NCBI GenBank assembly: GCA_016802295.1
Contig: JAESIW010000065.1
Location: forward strand, 1,989,382 to 2,053,381
DNA length: 64,000 nt
Source: Brachionus rotundiformis
Taxonomy: Eukaryota; Rotifera; Eurotatoria; Ploima; Brachionidae
Reading direction: 5' to 3'
Part shown: one piece after another, positions 47,333 to 58,033 of the stretch
Numbering within the stretch: position 1 is the first letter of the stretch
Layout of the letters: each line of letters begins with the position of its first letter
Made by a program: the position numbers and the translations under genes
Notes under the pieces: model-generated
Seen by the model: only the letters and a program-made list of their open reading frames with translations
What the model was told of the DNA's origin: nothing
Database searches by the model: none

Positions 47333-49733
47333 TTATTTAAAATTTTGTATTAAATTATTGATGCGGTCATGCTCTTGTTGAATCTCGTTGCTAGACTTTG
47401 TTTCGTCGTCACCCAAATTCTCTTGATACTCTGAGAAAAAAATTAATTACTTTAATTTTGTTTTGTATTTAATACCTTTTAAAATTTTAATGACTTTTTC
47501 CTTTGGTTCATTTCTTAAATTGAGCAGTTTATTTATTCGATTCTTAATCTAAAAATAGATAATTTATTTTTAAATTCTAACTAAGAAAATATGAAATAGG
47601 GGAAAAGAAACTTTAAATTAAATAAAGCATTTAGATGTATAATATTTAAAAATTTTGGCTATTTGCAGTCTAATTTTTTGTTAAATAAATGATCAGATAA
47701 ATTAAATTAAAATAAGTTTCAGTAGTTTTTCATTTAAAGATAATTCATCAATCAATTTTTTCTCTGGCAAAATTTAAATCTAATGTAAAATTTAAACACA
47801 AATTATTAGGAATTTTTTTACCGATTCTTGACCATTAATATAAATATCTAATATTATGTAGACAATCGCCTGAAGTGCAAAAAGACCATTTTCAAGTTTT
47901 TTCAGATAAAGTTCGTCATCTCTCTCATACTTAAAATTAAAGCTTATTAAAATTTTACAAATTCATGATCCAAATTTAAATCACCTCATCTTCTTCATCA
48001 CTAAATGCCACTTTGTCAACTTGTTCAGAATACTTAAAGTATAGCTCCATTAATCTATCAATTTTTTCATGATCATTTTCGACAAATTTTCCAATCACTC
48101 TATTCTTATTTTCCTCTGAACAATTTTTCAGTAACGATGATATAATAGACACAATGTACTCTTGAAAATTTATTTTTTAAAAAGTTTATTAATTTAAATT
48201 ATCTACCATCGTAATTATGATTTTCTTTATTTTTCTTTTTGCGAGAATCAGCTGGTTTCATGAATAAAGGAAAAAGGATAGCCAAACCGAGCATTTCGAC
48301 AAACGCTTGGCAATTTTCCTTACCATCTAAATTATTCATTGCATAGCTTAAGACCTTGAGAGCACTGTGTCGGGCATTTTTTTGTTCTCTTAGAATCAAC
48401 CTCATCAGCTGTAAGCCCTCTGCTTCAAGGAACTTGAATCGATTCGCTGGTAGCATTAGACACGAGCATAGACAATCAAATAAGTTTTCCATATATTCAT
48501 ACTCTTCAGCAGAATCTGGATTGTGCTTTTTGTAATACTAGACCAATAATTTAATAATTATATCAAAAATTTAAAAGGCTAAATTACTGCTATTTGAAGG
48601 AGCAATATATCGATTCCATCCGATTCTCCGACCAGTTTGCGGTTTTCGTCATGGTTTTGTACCAAAATTGAGAGTAATTCGGCAGCGTAGAGCTTATTAG
48701 AATCAAACGGGCCTTTGATCTTAAAACAAAATTTAAAAATTAAACATATACATTTTTGTTAGATTACTTTTAATCTTTTTAAAAGCCATGGTAAAAGACC
48801 TTGTTTAGACGAGTCAACGCATAGAGAAGGATTAGCTTCAACCATGTTTTCAAATATTGCCAAGGTATTGTGAACAGCTTCACTTTCGTCTTTTTTACTC
48901 TCATCCAGTCTGTCTAAATTGGATATAAGCAAAGTAAAAACCTGCTGCTCAAACTAAATAATGACCTAATAATTAAAGAATAAATTTTTTTAATAATAAT
49001 TTACTAAATAATCAATCAAAGTTTTTATTTCCTCTAAATTTTCCATTGATGACTCGAGGTCTGTCAATTCTTGTAGCAAACTTATTACTGCAGAACTTAT
49101 ATCTATATAAATGATAAAAATGGCTTGATTATTTGATATTTTTGCTTAAATTACCGATATTTTCATGACTTATTAAACTGAGAAGACTTAGCAGAAAGTT
49201 CGATTCGAGTAAAATTGGATAAAAGTCTGGTCTGGTACTGACAGCATGCATTTCATGGATTACTTGGTTTAGCTCAATTTCCGATTCCATAAATCTATAA
49301 AAAATGAATCAAATTTTCAAAATAAAAAAAAAATATTCTCTACTTTTCGGGGTTATCTGGATACTTAATACGCATTTCTTGATTTTTAGCGAATTTTTTA
49401 TCAAACTGAACCAAAAATTTTCTAAGACTTGTTTCAGTCAAAGCTTCAACCTTTTGGTAGACAAAAGTATATTGATTATCCAAAAAATACATTGATTGTT
49501 ACTTCAGGTTCATTTTCGAGCATTTTCAGCACCTCGAGTCTTTCTTTTTCTGTTAGGTGTTCTAGATTTCCTGTTTTGAGTTTTTTTTTTGGTTCAAATT
49601 GGCCATTGTCATCATATTTGGTTTTTCGCGATTCCTGAAAAGACTTGGTAGGCTGAAAAAATCAAAAATGTATTTGAATTTTAGATAAAAATTAGGGCAT
49701 AACCTCGTATTTTAGCAGTTCATCAACATTCAT
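47333..49733 (-). CDS. CTNNBL1: beta-catenin-like protein 1 (Armadillo-type splicing factor)
   Basis: Nuclear ARM-repeat protein associated with the PRP19/CDC5L spliceosome complex. Twelve exons by hand, about 540 residues (human 563). The start MNVDELLKYE (49733-49704) matches the family N-terminus. Landmarks follow in order: EMRIKYPDNPEKFMESEIEL, HEMHAVSTRPDFYPILLES, FEQQVFTLLISNLDRLDES, ENLFDCLCSCLMLPANRFK, GLQLMRLILREQKNARHSAL, KFVENDHEKIDRLMELYFKY and the terminal IKNRINKLLNLRNEPKEK exon ending at 47333. The basic, acidic N-terminal linker is shorter than in vertebrates, which may weaken its nuclear-localisation segment. Introns are 45-75 bp. OPLAH begins 217 bp further along the same strand. 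Confidence 0.95.
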
Positions 49734-50102
49734 TATGTTTCGACGGCTTAACTTTTTTTAAAAACTTTCTAATTTGAAAAAAAAAAACATATAATTTTGA
49801 AAATTTAACAATTAAAATTGCTTAATTCGTTTAGTTTTATTGAAAATATCATTGAAATTGTCTTGTCTAACAAAATTTACTTGTTAATTGTTTAAGTTTA
49901 ATATTTGTTGGTAAATTTTAAACCAATTTAAAATATTAGGTTAATTTAATTGGATTTTTTTATTCAAAATCAAAAAAAATAAATAAAATACTTGGAAAAT
50001 TTTATTAAATAAAAATGTGACAAATTTAAAATAAACTTAAAAACTATTTTTTATTCGGAATTAAATTTTGATAAGAATTAATCATTTAAAAAAAAAGCTA
50101 GT
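49734..50102. other. spacer between CTNNBL1 start and COG4 end
   Basis: 369 bp, AT-rich, presumably the CTNNBL1 promoter and the COG4 3' UTR, both read leftwards. No coding sequence. Confidence 0.55.
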
Positions 50103-52782
50103 TTAAAGTTTAAGACTGCGCACTTCGTCAGATTTAAAATCCTCTCTAAGAAGAAGCACTTGACGAATTTCATTTGGTGTCAAACGCCATGTAATTGCCA
50201 GTGGTGAATTCCAATACTCAAACAATTCAGTCAAAGTCTCCAAACTTAGCAAAATGGATATTTGACTTAAACGCGAAAATTTCTCCCGAGTTGACCAGGT
50301 AGTTTGTGAAGTAAGGTAATTTATAAGATGTCTTATTTCCTTATCTAGTTGTAAGCCTCCATATTTGCTAAATGAACACTTGAAAATGTTTTTTTCAAAC
50401 AATATAGCTGTTTTGGACGCTATCAGGCTTGTAAGGGTCTCCTTATTTTTTTCCGAAAGACTGTCCTTCAGTCCGCAAATTAAAATCTCCAAATTCTTGA
50501 CAAAATTCTGAATAAATGGATCATCTGTCTCAAACAAATTGAACTCTTCCTTAATCAAAAAACTAAATTTAATAAATCTTATTTTGACCAAATATTACTT
50601 CTGTTATCCTATGGTTCATACTTGAATAGGCGCTGGACCATTGCTTAATCTTGGGCTCAAGTTCATTACTATTCAATTGTTCAAAGCCGTAATCTAGCAA
50701 TGTTTTAAATCTAGACCCCACTGAACTCAATTCATTCAAACAACTCTTAAAAATTTAACTTATTTATTTCTAGATTATTCAATTAAATTACTCACAGTCA
50801 ACTTTTCTCTAGAAGACTGAGACTCTTGGTCAAAAAGTTTGGACGTGTATTCCTAAAAACAAAAATATGAGCAAATTTTCCAAATTTAATTCCAAATACT
50901 TCAAAAGTTTTCTGAACAGTAGATATGAACTCAATCGATTGTTCGATATTGTTTAGGGTGACCAAAAAATAAATTTTTTGCTTTTGAATTTGCTCCGGAC
51001 TTTGGAACTTGTTTCTAATCGCTTGGGTCAGATCAAATGTGCTCGGATAGCCAAGTTTAAGCTTGGAAAAAAAATGCTCCTTGTAATTAGACTCAAGAAC
51101 AGATGAACAATTATTGAACATGGCACAGCAACCATCCACATTATCACTGTACAAAGATCGTCTAAAATAAACAAAAGAGCATTTTTAATTAAATTTATAA
51201 CAAAATTTTAGTTGTATTAAAATAAATTAAATTTAAATTTTACTTAATGCATTTTTTAATAATAAAAAAAACGTCATCTACAACACTGGAAATTAAAGAA
51301 TTGTTACTTATGGTGTCCATTTGGATAGCTTTGTTAATATTTTCGGTCATAAAAAAATTTTCCAACAGGGAATATTGGCCAACAAGCTCTTGTATTGAGC
51401 ACTGAAGGTCACATGAGTTAATAAAATGCTTGACTTGAACCACTTTGGAGTTTAAAAATTGTCCATCTTGATTCGGCACACCAGACAAATCGCCCACAAT
51501 GCTTTTGATTAAAAAATTTCTATACAATTCGGATCTAGCACTAATTAGGGTTATTTCGGTAAGAAGCTCGTCCAAATCACGCGGATCAATGCGCTCCTCG
51601 ACTCTTGGTCCATTGGAAAAATTCGAAGGATTTCTATTAAAATTAATTATATTTTGTACATTCCTTAGAATAATGTTCAACTGCCTAGTTTCTTTAAATT
51701 TGTTCAATATTCTGACTGATTGTTTATCACATTCTTTTTGGATATTTTTTACAAACAAAAACATATGGCCATGGCCATAGCTGACCTCTATTACAGGCTG
51801 ATACGCCTCAATTATTCGAGCCACTCGCTCGAACAAAAGTATCAAGGCATCGGCAAACATCACGCTCCATCTTTCATTAGACTTATCTGTGCTTACCAAT
51901 GCACTAAAGTTTTTTTCTGCTGATTGATTTATTTGGTCACATAAATAGTTGGAAAACTTTTCTATCCCACTTTCTGATAGACCAATTAGGGGAAAAATTT
52001 TGAAAAAGCGTTCCATCTGCGGCACATCGTGGCTCTTCAACGCTTGGTCGTACCTCTCATTTACAATCGCTTGAAGCTTTGTCTTGGACTCTTGCAGAAC
52101 ACTAAACGACTGATCAAGGAAATTTTTCTCAGCCACGTCCACTGTGCCGCTTTTTAGCCGCAGTGAGTCTTTGTCAAAACTCAAATATTTATGTATGTGA
52201 TTGGCAGCCTCAAATTTTTTATATTAGTTTAGAAAAATTATTTCTATTTCTTTTAAATAAATTACAGATTCATAATCTTCTTCATTAAGAGCCTCAGTTA
52301 CACCATCAGTGCATGCCTTTAAGTCCAGTATATCAGTTACTCTCTTGATACAACTAGATACCCGGCCCTTTTATTAAATTTTTTTAAATTTTTTTCTTTT
52401 CTAATTTATGACATGCTGTACTTTGGCTACGTCTAGTTGTCTGACCTTACTGCTCACATTATCGGCCAGATTGCTGGTAAAATTTATCATTTTTGACAAA
52501 TTTTGAGAGTCCTTATAGATCACCTGAATGCTCTGACTTCGAAAAAGTTGATTAGAACCACCATTTATTTAAATAAACTAATTTACCATATTGATTTGAT
52601 GGAATTGAATTTGTTCTCGTTTATGGCATGGTTGTTCAGCAACTGCTCAAGTTCTTGGTCAACTTTTTTCTTAGTAAAAATAACATGATTAAAAAATTAA
52701 GAATATGTTTTTCTAATTTGTCGAGTACCTCTTTTTCAAACAGAGACTCGTACTCTTTTTTTAAATCATCAATCGACTCCAT
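50103..52782 (-). CDS. COG4: conserved oligomeric Golgi complex subunit 4
   Basis: Subunit of lobe A of the COG tether, which docks retrograde vesicles at the Golgi. Nine exons by hand, about 743 residues (human 785). Exons 1-5 are 52782-52729, 52669-52587, 52536-52422, 52367-52266 and 52208-51244. Exon 6 runs from 51161, and three further exons end at 50103. Landmarks: FTSNLADNVSSKVRQLDVAK, TDILDLKACTDGVTEAL, DVPQMERFFKIFPLIGLSES, RWSVMFADALILLFERVARI, ITLISARSELYRNFL, FLVTLNNIE, KEIRHLINYLTSQTTWSTRE and a C-terminus ITWRLTPNEIRQVLLLREDF, all collinear with human COG4. The short N-terminal coiled coil is less conserved. It is divergent from PSPH across a 713-bp spacer. Confidence 0.96.
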
Positions 52783-53495
52783 TGATCTGCGTTGCCAAGA
52801 GTATTATTATTTTTATTTTTAAATGCAATCGATTCAGAATTTGACAAAAATCTTACACATAAGTTAAAATAAAAAGGAATTTTTGTCGATTCAAATATTT
52901 CATGCAAGTAATTTAAAATATTTTGCTCATAATTAATTTTGAATGCAAATTATTTTGAAATATTGCAAGCTCAGAAAAATAAAGTAAAGCTTGATAAAAA
53001 GACAATAGACTATTTCGGTCATTTGTGCGACCATTGAAATCTTTTATCTCTATTTTCAATATGGCTCGATGCTTACATTTTCTCAAGGTTATGAAAATTC
53101 ATAATTTTCAGGTTAGAAAAATTCTATTTAGTATAAATTAAATTCAGCAAGTTGGTTTATTTACTAGCGAGCTGTTCTTGCAGTCTCATTAAGCATTTTC
53201 CTTGGCGTACTTTGTACCATAATTTTTACCGTGGTCGCCCCATACTCTCAACAAAAAGCTTTAATTTCTATATCTTGCAGATGAAAAATATTGAATAAGC
53301 ATTTAGGTCTGAACATATGAGCATAAGTTTTTATAGCCTACTATTTAATACAGGTAGAATTTGAATAATATTTTTACATTTTGAGTGCTTAGTCTTTCAC
53401 GTGGGAAAGGTATGCTTAAAAAAGATGCTTCCTAAGGTATAAATCAAACATATAAATAATTTATTGTAGCTTTTCAAACATTATTTGTGAAAAAA
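52783..53495. promoter_or_regulatory. divergent promoter between COG4 and PSPH
   Basis: 713-bp spacer between two start codons facing away from each other, less AT-rich at about 53000-53300 than typical spacer. No TATA box, repeat or RNA gene stands out. Likely shared regulatory region plus both 5' UTRs. Confidence 0.45.
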
Positions 53496-54488
53496 ATGAG
53501 CATTAAAAGCAAGCAAGAATTGGTAAATTTGTGGAAAAACGTTGATTGCGTTTGCTTTGATGTTGACTCGACGGTATGCACCAACGAGGCTATAGATGAT
53601 CTTGCCAAATTTGTCGGCATGGGCTCCGAAGTTCAGGAATTGTATAGATTTTAAAAACTAGGCTTATATCTATATTTAATCTAAATAATTATTTTAGGAC
53701 TAAAAAAGCCATGGGAGGCAATGTAACTTTTAAAGAAGCGTTGGCTCAGCGTCTCAACATCATAAGACCATCTAAAAACTCAGTGGAAAGCTTTATCCAA
53801 AGCGATAAATGCCAGCTTACCCCTAAAATAAAGTAAGTTTTTTTTTAATATCTTTTAATTTAAATTTTTTCATTGACAACAGAAGCTCTGTAAACCAAGG
53901 CTTCTGGTAACCTCTTTGCGTTTACTTCAGCCTTGAGGTGAATTGCCAAAATAAATCCAAAAATAAATTTAATATTATTTTAAAAGGGATTTGGTTGATG
54001 CCCTACATGCTAAAAAAGTACATGTTTATCTAGTTTCAGGTGGATTTAGGCTCTTTATTAATCCAATTGCTGATAAATTAAATGTACCTAGGGAGAGAAT
54101 TTTTGCCAATTCTATGATATTTGAACAAAATGGTAATTTTAAACAGAAAATGAATATATAAGCTAAATTTTTGTCAATTAGGTGAATATAAAAATTTTGA
54201 TGAAAATGAGTTTACATGTGAATCGGGCGGCAAGGCAAGAGTTATTGACCATCTTAAAAAAAAGTATGGTTATGAGAGAGTTGTGATGATTGGTGATGGA
54301 TGGACAGATTATGAGAGCTGTCCTCCAGCAGTAAATATTAATTAATTTATTTATTGATCAAGTTAATTTTTTAAATTTAGGATGGATTTATTGGTTTTGG
54401 TGGAAATGTGGTGCGAGAAAATGTTAAGTCTAAAAGTTTTTGGTTTGTTTACGATTTTCAGGAGTTAATTGACAATTTGAACAATTAA
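53496..54488 (+). CDS. PSPH: phosphoserine phosphatase
   Basis: HAD-superfamily enzyme for the last step of serine synthesis, O-phosphoserine to serine. Five exons: 53496-53641, 53698-53832, 53987-54132, 54182-54330 and 54381-54488, giving 227 residues, close to human (225). Motif I is FDVDST (nucleophile Asp22, acid/base Asp24). The cap segment holds KKAMGGNVTFKEAL. Motif II is LVSGGF, with a following AESGGK-like CESGGKAR. Motif III is IGDGWTDYE, and the end is DGFIGFGGNVVRENV. In motif III the usual Ala of GDGATD is Trp, while the metal-binding Asp residues are kept. Intron 2 (154 bp) is longer and richer in G+C than the others (44-51 bp). AATAAA at 54552-54557 is a likely polyadenylation signal. 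Confidence 0.96.
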
Positions 54489-54754
54489 ATAGCGTTATTA
54501 CCGAAATTTTTCGATTAGTCTTAGGCAAATTAAATTTATCTCTAATTTTTCAATAAAATTTTAAAAATTTATTTTTTTATTCTCATAATCAGCCTACACA
54601 AAATAAAAATACTTTGATTTTAAACCAAGATAAAGCTAAATTTTCTTTGCAAACATTTTAGTTTTTTATTTCAATAAATGAATAAAATATTATACAAAAT
54701 TTTTAGTATATTGTTGATCCTAATTAATTAATTAATCTATTTTTAACCAAATAA

Positions 54755-57606
54755 ATGTTTTGCCCAACAAATACAAGCGTTTTCAACAAAACATGGATAA
54801 ATGAAGGCTTTTCGTTATGCTTTTTTGACTCCATTTTCTACTCGATATCTTGCGGCTTCATTCTCTTATTTGGTGGTATTCAAATCTCATTTTATTTGTA
54901 AGTTTTAAAACAAAATTCTTTATTTGGCATAAAAAATAAGTTTAAAAATTGGCAGAAAATTTTCCAACAACATCGATAAGGAGTATTTGAGCAAGAATTT
55001 TTTGTTTAAGCTTCAGTACTTGCTTCATTTTCTTCTTATGCTCGAAGCTTTTATAAAATTCTCTATCGAAACAACTATCATAGAAAAAAATAAGTTCTAT
55101 GGATATTTAGTACTTAACTGTGCCGCAAAATCGATCTCATGGATCCTAGCCATTACATTGGTCTATTTCGAAAGCTGCAAGGCCCTGCCAAGTATTCCAT
55201 CTCGTGGACATGGTCTAGTGTTGTTAATTTTTTGGTCATTACAATTAATTATTGAAAATTTCGCTTTCATTTCATACAAAGGAGATGAATGGTTCTGGAA
55301 GCTGACCACTAAGACAAACAAAATACGCTTTTCCCTCTGGTGTTTTAGATTTAGCGCTACATTGCTGTGTTTTTTGCTCGGCTTTCGTGCTCCAGGAGTA
55401 CCAAAAAGAAGATATGGCTTAATGATAGTAAATTTTTAGGCTTATTATTTTGTTTAATAGATAAAGCTTTTATCAAAGGAAAGCCAAGAAATCGAATCTT
55501 TCTCTCAAAAGCTCATTAAAAGATTAAAATTATCTCTAAACTATATTTGGAAAGCAGAATCCTCAATGACAAAAGCATCATTTTTAATTTGTTTACTAAT
55601 GGTGTTGTCATTAAGAGTTACATCAGTGATGGTTTCGATATTTTCAAAAATTCTCATCAACCAGATGATAGATATCAGAAATAATAACACAGAGGGATTC
55701 GAAACATCAGGCAGTGCAGTATTTGACGAACCATTTAAGTTCCCGCTGCTACTCTTGGCAAGTTTGACAGTGCTGCTATTTCTGGATGGAAAACTGATAC
55801 AGAACGGCTTTTTGAACAATTTAAGAAGTTTTCTATGGCTTCATGTCAAACAAAACATTAAAAAGCTAGCTTCAAAAAATATTTATTTCAATGTGCAAAA
55901 GTTATCTTATAATCTTCATTCTCAAAATGAGCCTAAAGAGTTTTATAACCTAATAAATGATGGGTCTGATAGTATCAGCAATTTTCTAAGCTGTTTTCTG
56001 TTTGATTTGATGCCCATTTTCTTGGACATTTTAATTGCCATTGTTTATTTTATGTTCTTGTTTAATATGTGGTTTAGCATTTTGATATTTTTATCTCTTT
56101 CTATATATTTAAGTAAGATAAAAAATAATTTTTAAAATTTTAAAATTTAATTTTAAATTAATTAAGCTATCACTATTTATATAAGTGAGCGTATAGCTAA
56201 ATTAAACGCAGTTTTGAATGAAAGGAAGAAAAATTTGGAGGAGAAAACCCTTGAAGCTTTGCAAAATGTTAAATTCGTAAAAATAAACGCAACTGAGTAT
56301 CACGAAACTGAAAAATTTACCAAATTGGTTTATGAATGTCAAGTACAAAGTCGTGTCATAATTTTTGTAATTTTGATTGATTAAATTTTTTAAAGATTGC
56401 TGAAACAACAACTTTAAAATCGCTATGGTTTCTGAATTTATTGCAAAACATGGTCATGAATACAAGTCTTTTGGTTGGGTCAATTTATTGCTCATGGTTG
56501 ATAACAACCGAAGAGGCGCTTAGCATTGGAGACTTTGTTTTATTTGCTTCGTTTTTGTTAAGGCTTTACTCTGAATTGAGTTCTTTAGGCACTTATTACA
56601 AGTCAGCTAAAATTTTCTGCAAATGCATATTTTTTATCTTTAAATAATATTTAGATCAATAAAAAAAAGCTTTTATGATATGGAAATAGCGCTCAATTAC
56701 ACTGATTATTATTATCATAAGTCTAGAAGCTTAAAAAATTTGGAATATCAGAATGGAACTTTACGCTTTGAGAATGTATCTTTTAACAATATATCTGGGT
56801 AAATAATAAGAGACAAAAAATGATCTGTTTATATATAACTAAATATTTCAGGGATCCTGCTGAGGCAATTAGTTTTTCAATCGAGCCAGACCAAAAGGTC
56901 GGTTTAACAGGATGTACAACAAACGAAATCAAAAAAGCAAAAGAGATAATGCTCAAATTGAATAGCTATTTTAGTGGAATGATAAAGTATGACAATCAGG
57001 ATGTGAGAAATTTGGAAGAAGAATCATTAAGGCGCTCAGTCGGACTTCTAGATTTAGATGAAATTAAGCTTTTTTACAATGAAACACTAGAATTTAATTT
57101 AGTTTATGGAAAACTAGGCTATATACAATATTCGGATTTGGAAGAAATTGCTGATTTTGCAGACCTAAAGCAAAAAATTGCCACTATGGAAAACGGGTTT
57201 AGAACAATGATCTCAAATCAAGAAGATATTTTCTCTAAAGAAGATCTAATAAAGGTGAAATAATACGAAATTTTTATTATTGAAAATAAAATTGAAAAAT
57301 TTTCTTTAGATTGAAATTGCTAGAATTTATGCCAAAAAGCCCAATTATCTGATCATAAATGATGTAAGATAAAGATGAAACTTTTTTTCAAAATATTTGA
57401 TTTAATTTGTTTTAAAGACGTCTTTTCATTCCATTAAAGATGAAAAAGTAAAAGACATGATAAACAGACTATGTCAAAATCGGACTTGTCTATTTTTCTC
57501 GGATGATAAAGAAACACTCAAGTTAATGGATAAAATAGTTGTTTTGGAAAAAGGTCGGGCAGTTGCAAGTGGTCAATTTAGCCAAATATTCTCAGATCAA
57601 AATTAG
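54755..57606 (+). CDS. ABCB6-like half-transporter with degenerate ATP-binding domain
   Basis: Nine exons: 54755-54897, 54956-55427, 55461-56112, 56167-56342, 56396-56601, 56655-56798, 56852-57254, 57310-57363 and 57418-57606; all phases agree, giving 812 residues (human ABCB6 842). The N-terminal TMD0 matches ABCB6 (WINEGFSLCFF; FSLWCFRFSATLLCFLLGFRAPG), followed by the transmembrane core (LNNLRSFLWLHVKQ; FLFDLMPIFLDILIAIVYFM; SIGDFVLFASFLLRLYSEL; LGTYYK). The nucleotide-binding domain starts with GTLRFENVSF near residue 585 and ends with KIVVLEKGRAVASGQF. Inside it the Walker A slot (615-623) reads GLTGCTTNE without GKS/T, the Q-loop Gln is Leu666, the signature LSGGE slot is FSKED (725-729), Walker B Asp and the catalytic Glu are Asn749 and Asp750, and the H-loop His is Asp779. 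ABCB6 is a porphyrin-linked transporter; this copy should not hydrolyse ATP by itself. It could pair with an active half-transporter or act without ATP; this is inference. No frameshift or stop is seen. Confidence 0.85.
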
Positions 57607-58033
57607 TTTAACAATTTTTATTAAGAATGATAAATTAATTATTCTAAAAAAAATTTTTTTGTAAATTTTAACATTTTATGACTTTAATTTTTTAAATTTA
57701 AATTAATGAAAAGCATGTTTAATTATATGAAAATTTGTATTGTTTATTTATTGTGTTCGTATCGACTTTATATTTTAACCAAAATAAAATCACTTCTAAA
57801 AAATGCATTTGCTCTAAACCAAGGCTCTATGTTTAACCAAATTTTAAAAAATTTTATTCTCTTATAAATAAATATACAGTAAAATTTTTAAGTTATGTTT
57901 TTTTTTTAATAAAGTGACTAATAATTTTATAGAATTTAGTAGTTTAAATCTTAGCTGACATAATTTACAGATAATAATTGTGAAAAAAGTTGATTTTTTC
58001 ATGAGTGACCTTCTAAACGTTAAGTGACACTAA
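57607..58033. other. convergent spacer between ABCB6-like gene and SLMAP
   Basis: 427 bp of AT-rich DNA holding the two 3' UTRs. It contains TAAACCAAGGCT at 57812-57823, the same 12-mer as in PSPH intron 2 (53891-53902). Otherwise nothing recognisable. Confidence 0.5.

Noticed and set aside
54755..57606. Calling the ABCB6 relative a pseudogene
   Set aside because: Nine exons join in correct phase without a stop, length is near normal, and changes are concentrated at catalytic motifs rather than spread as frameshifts.
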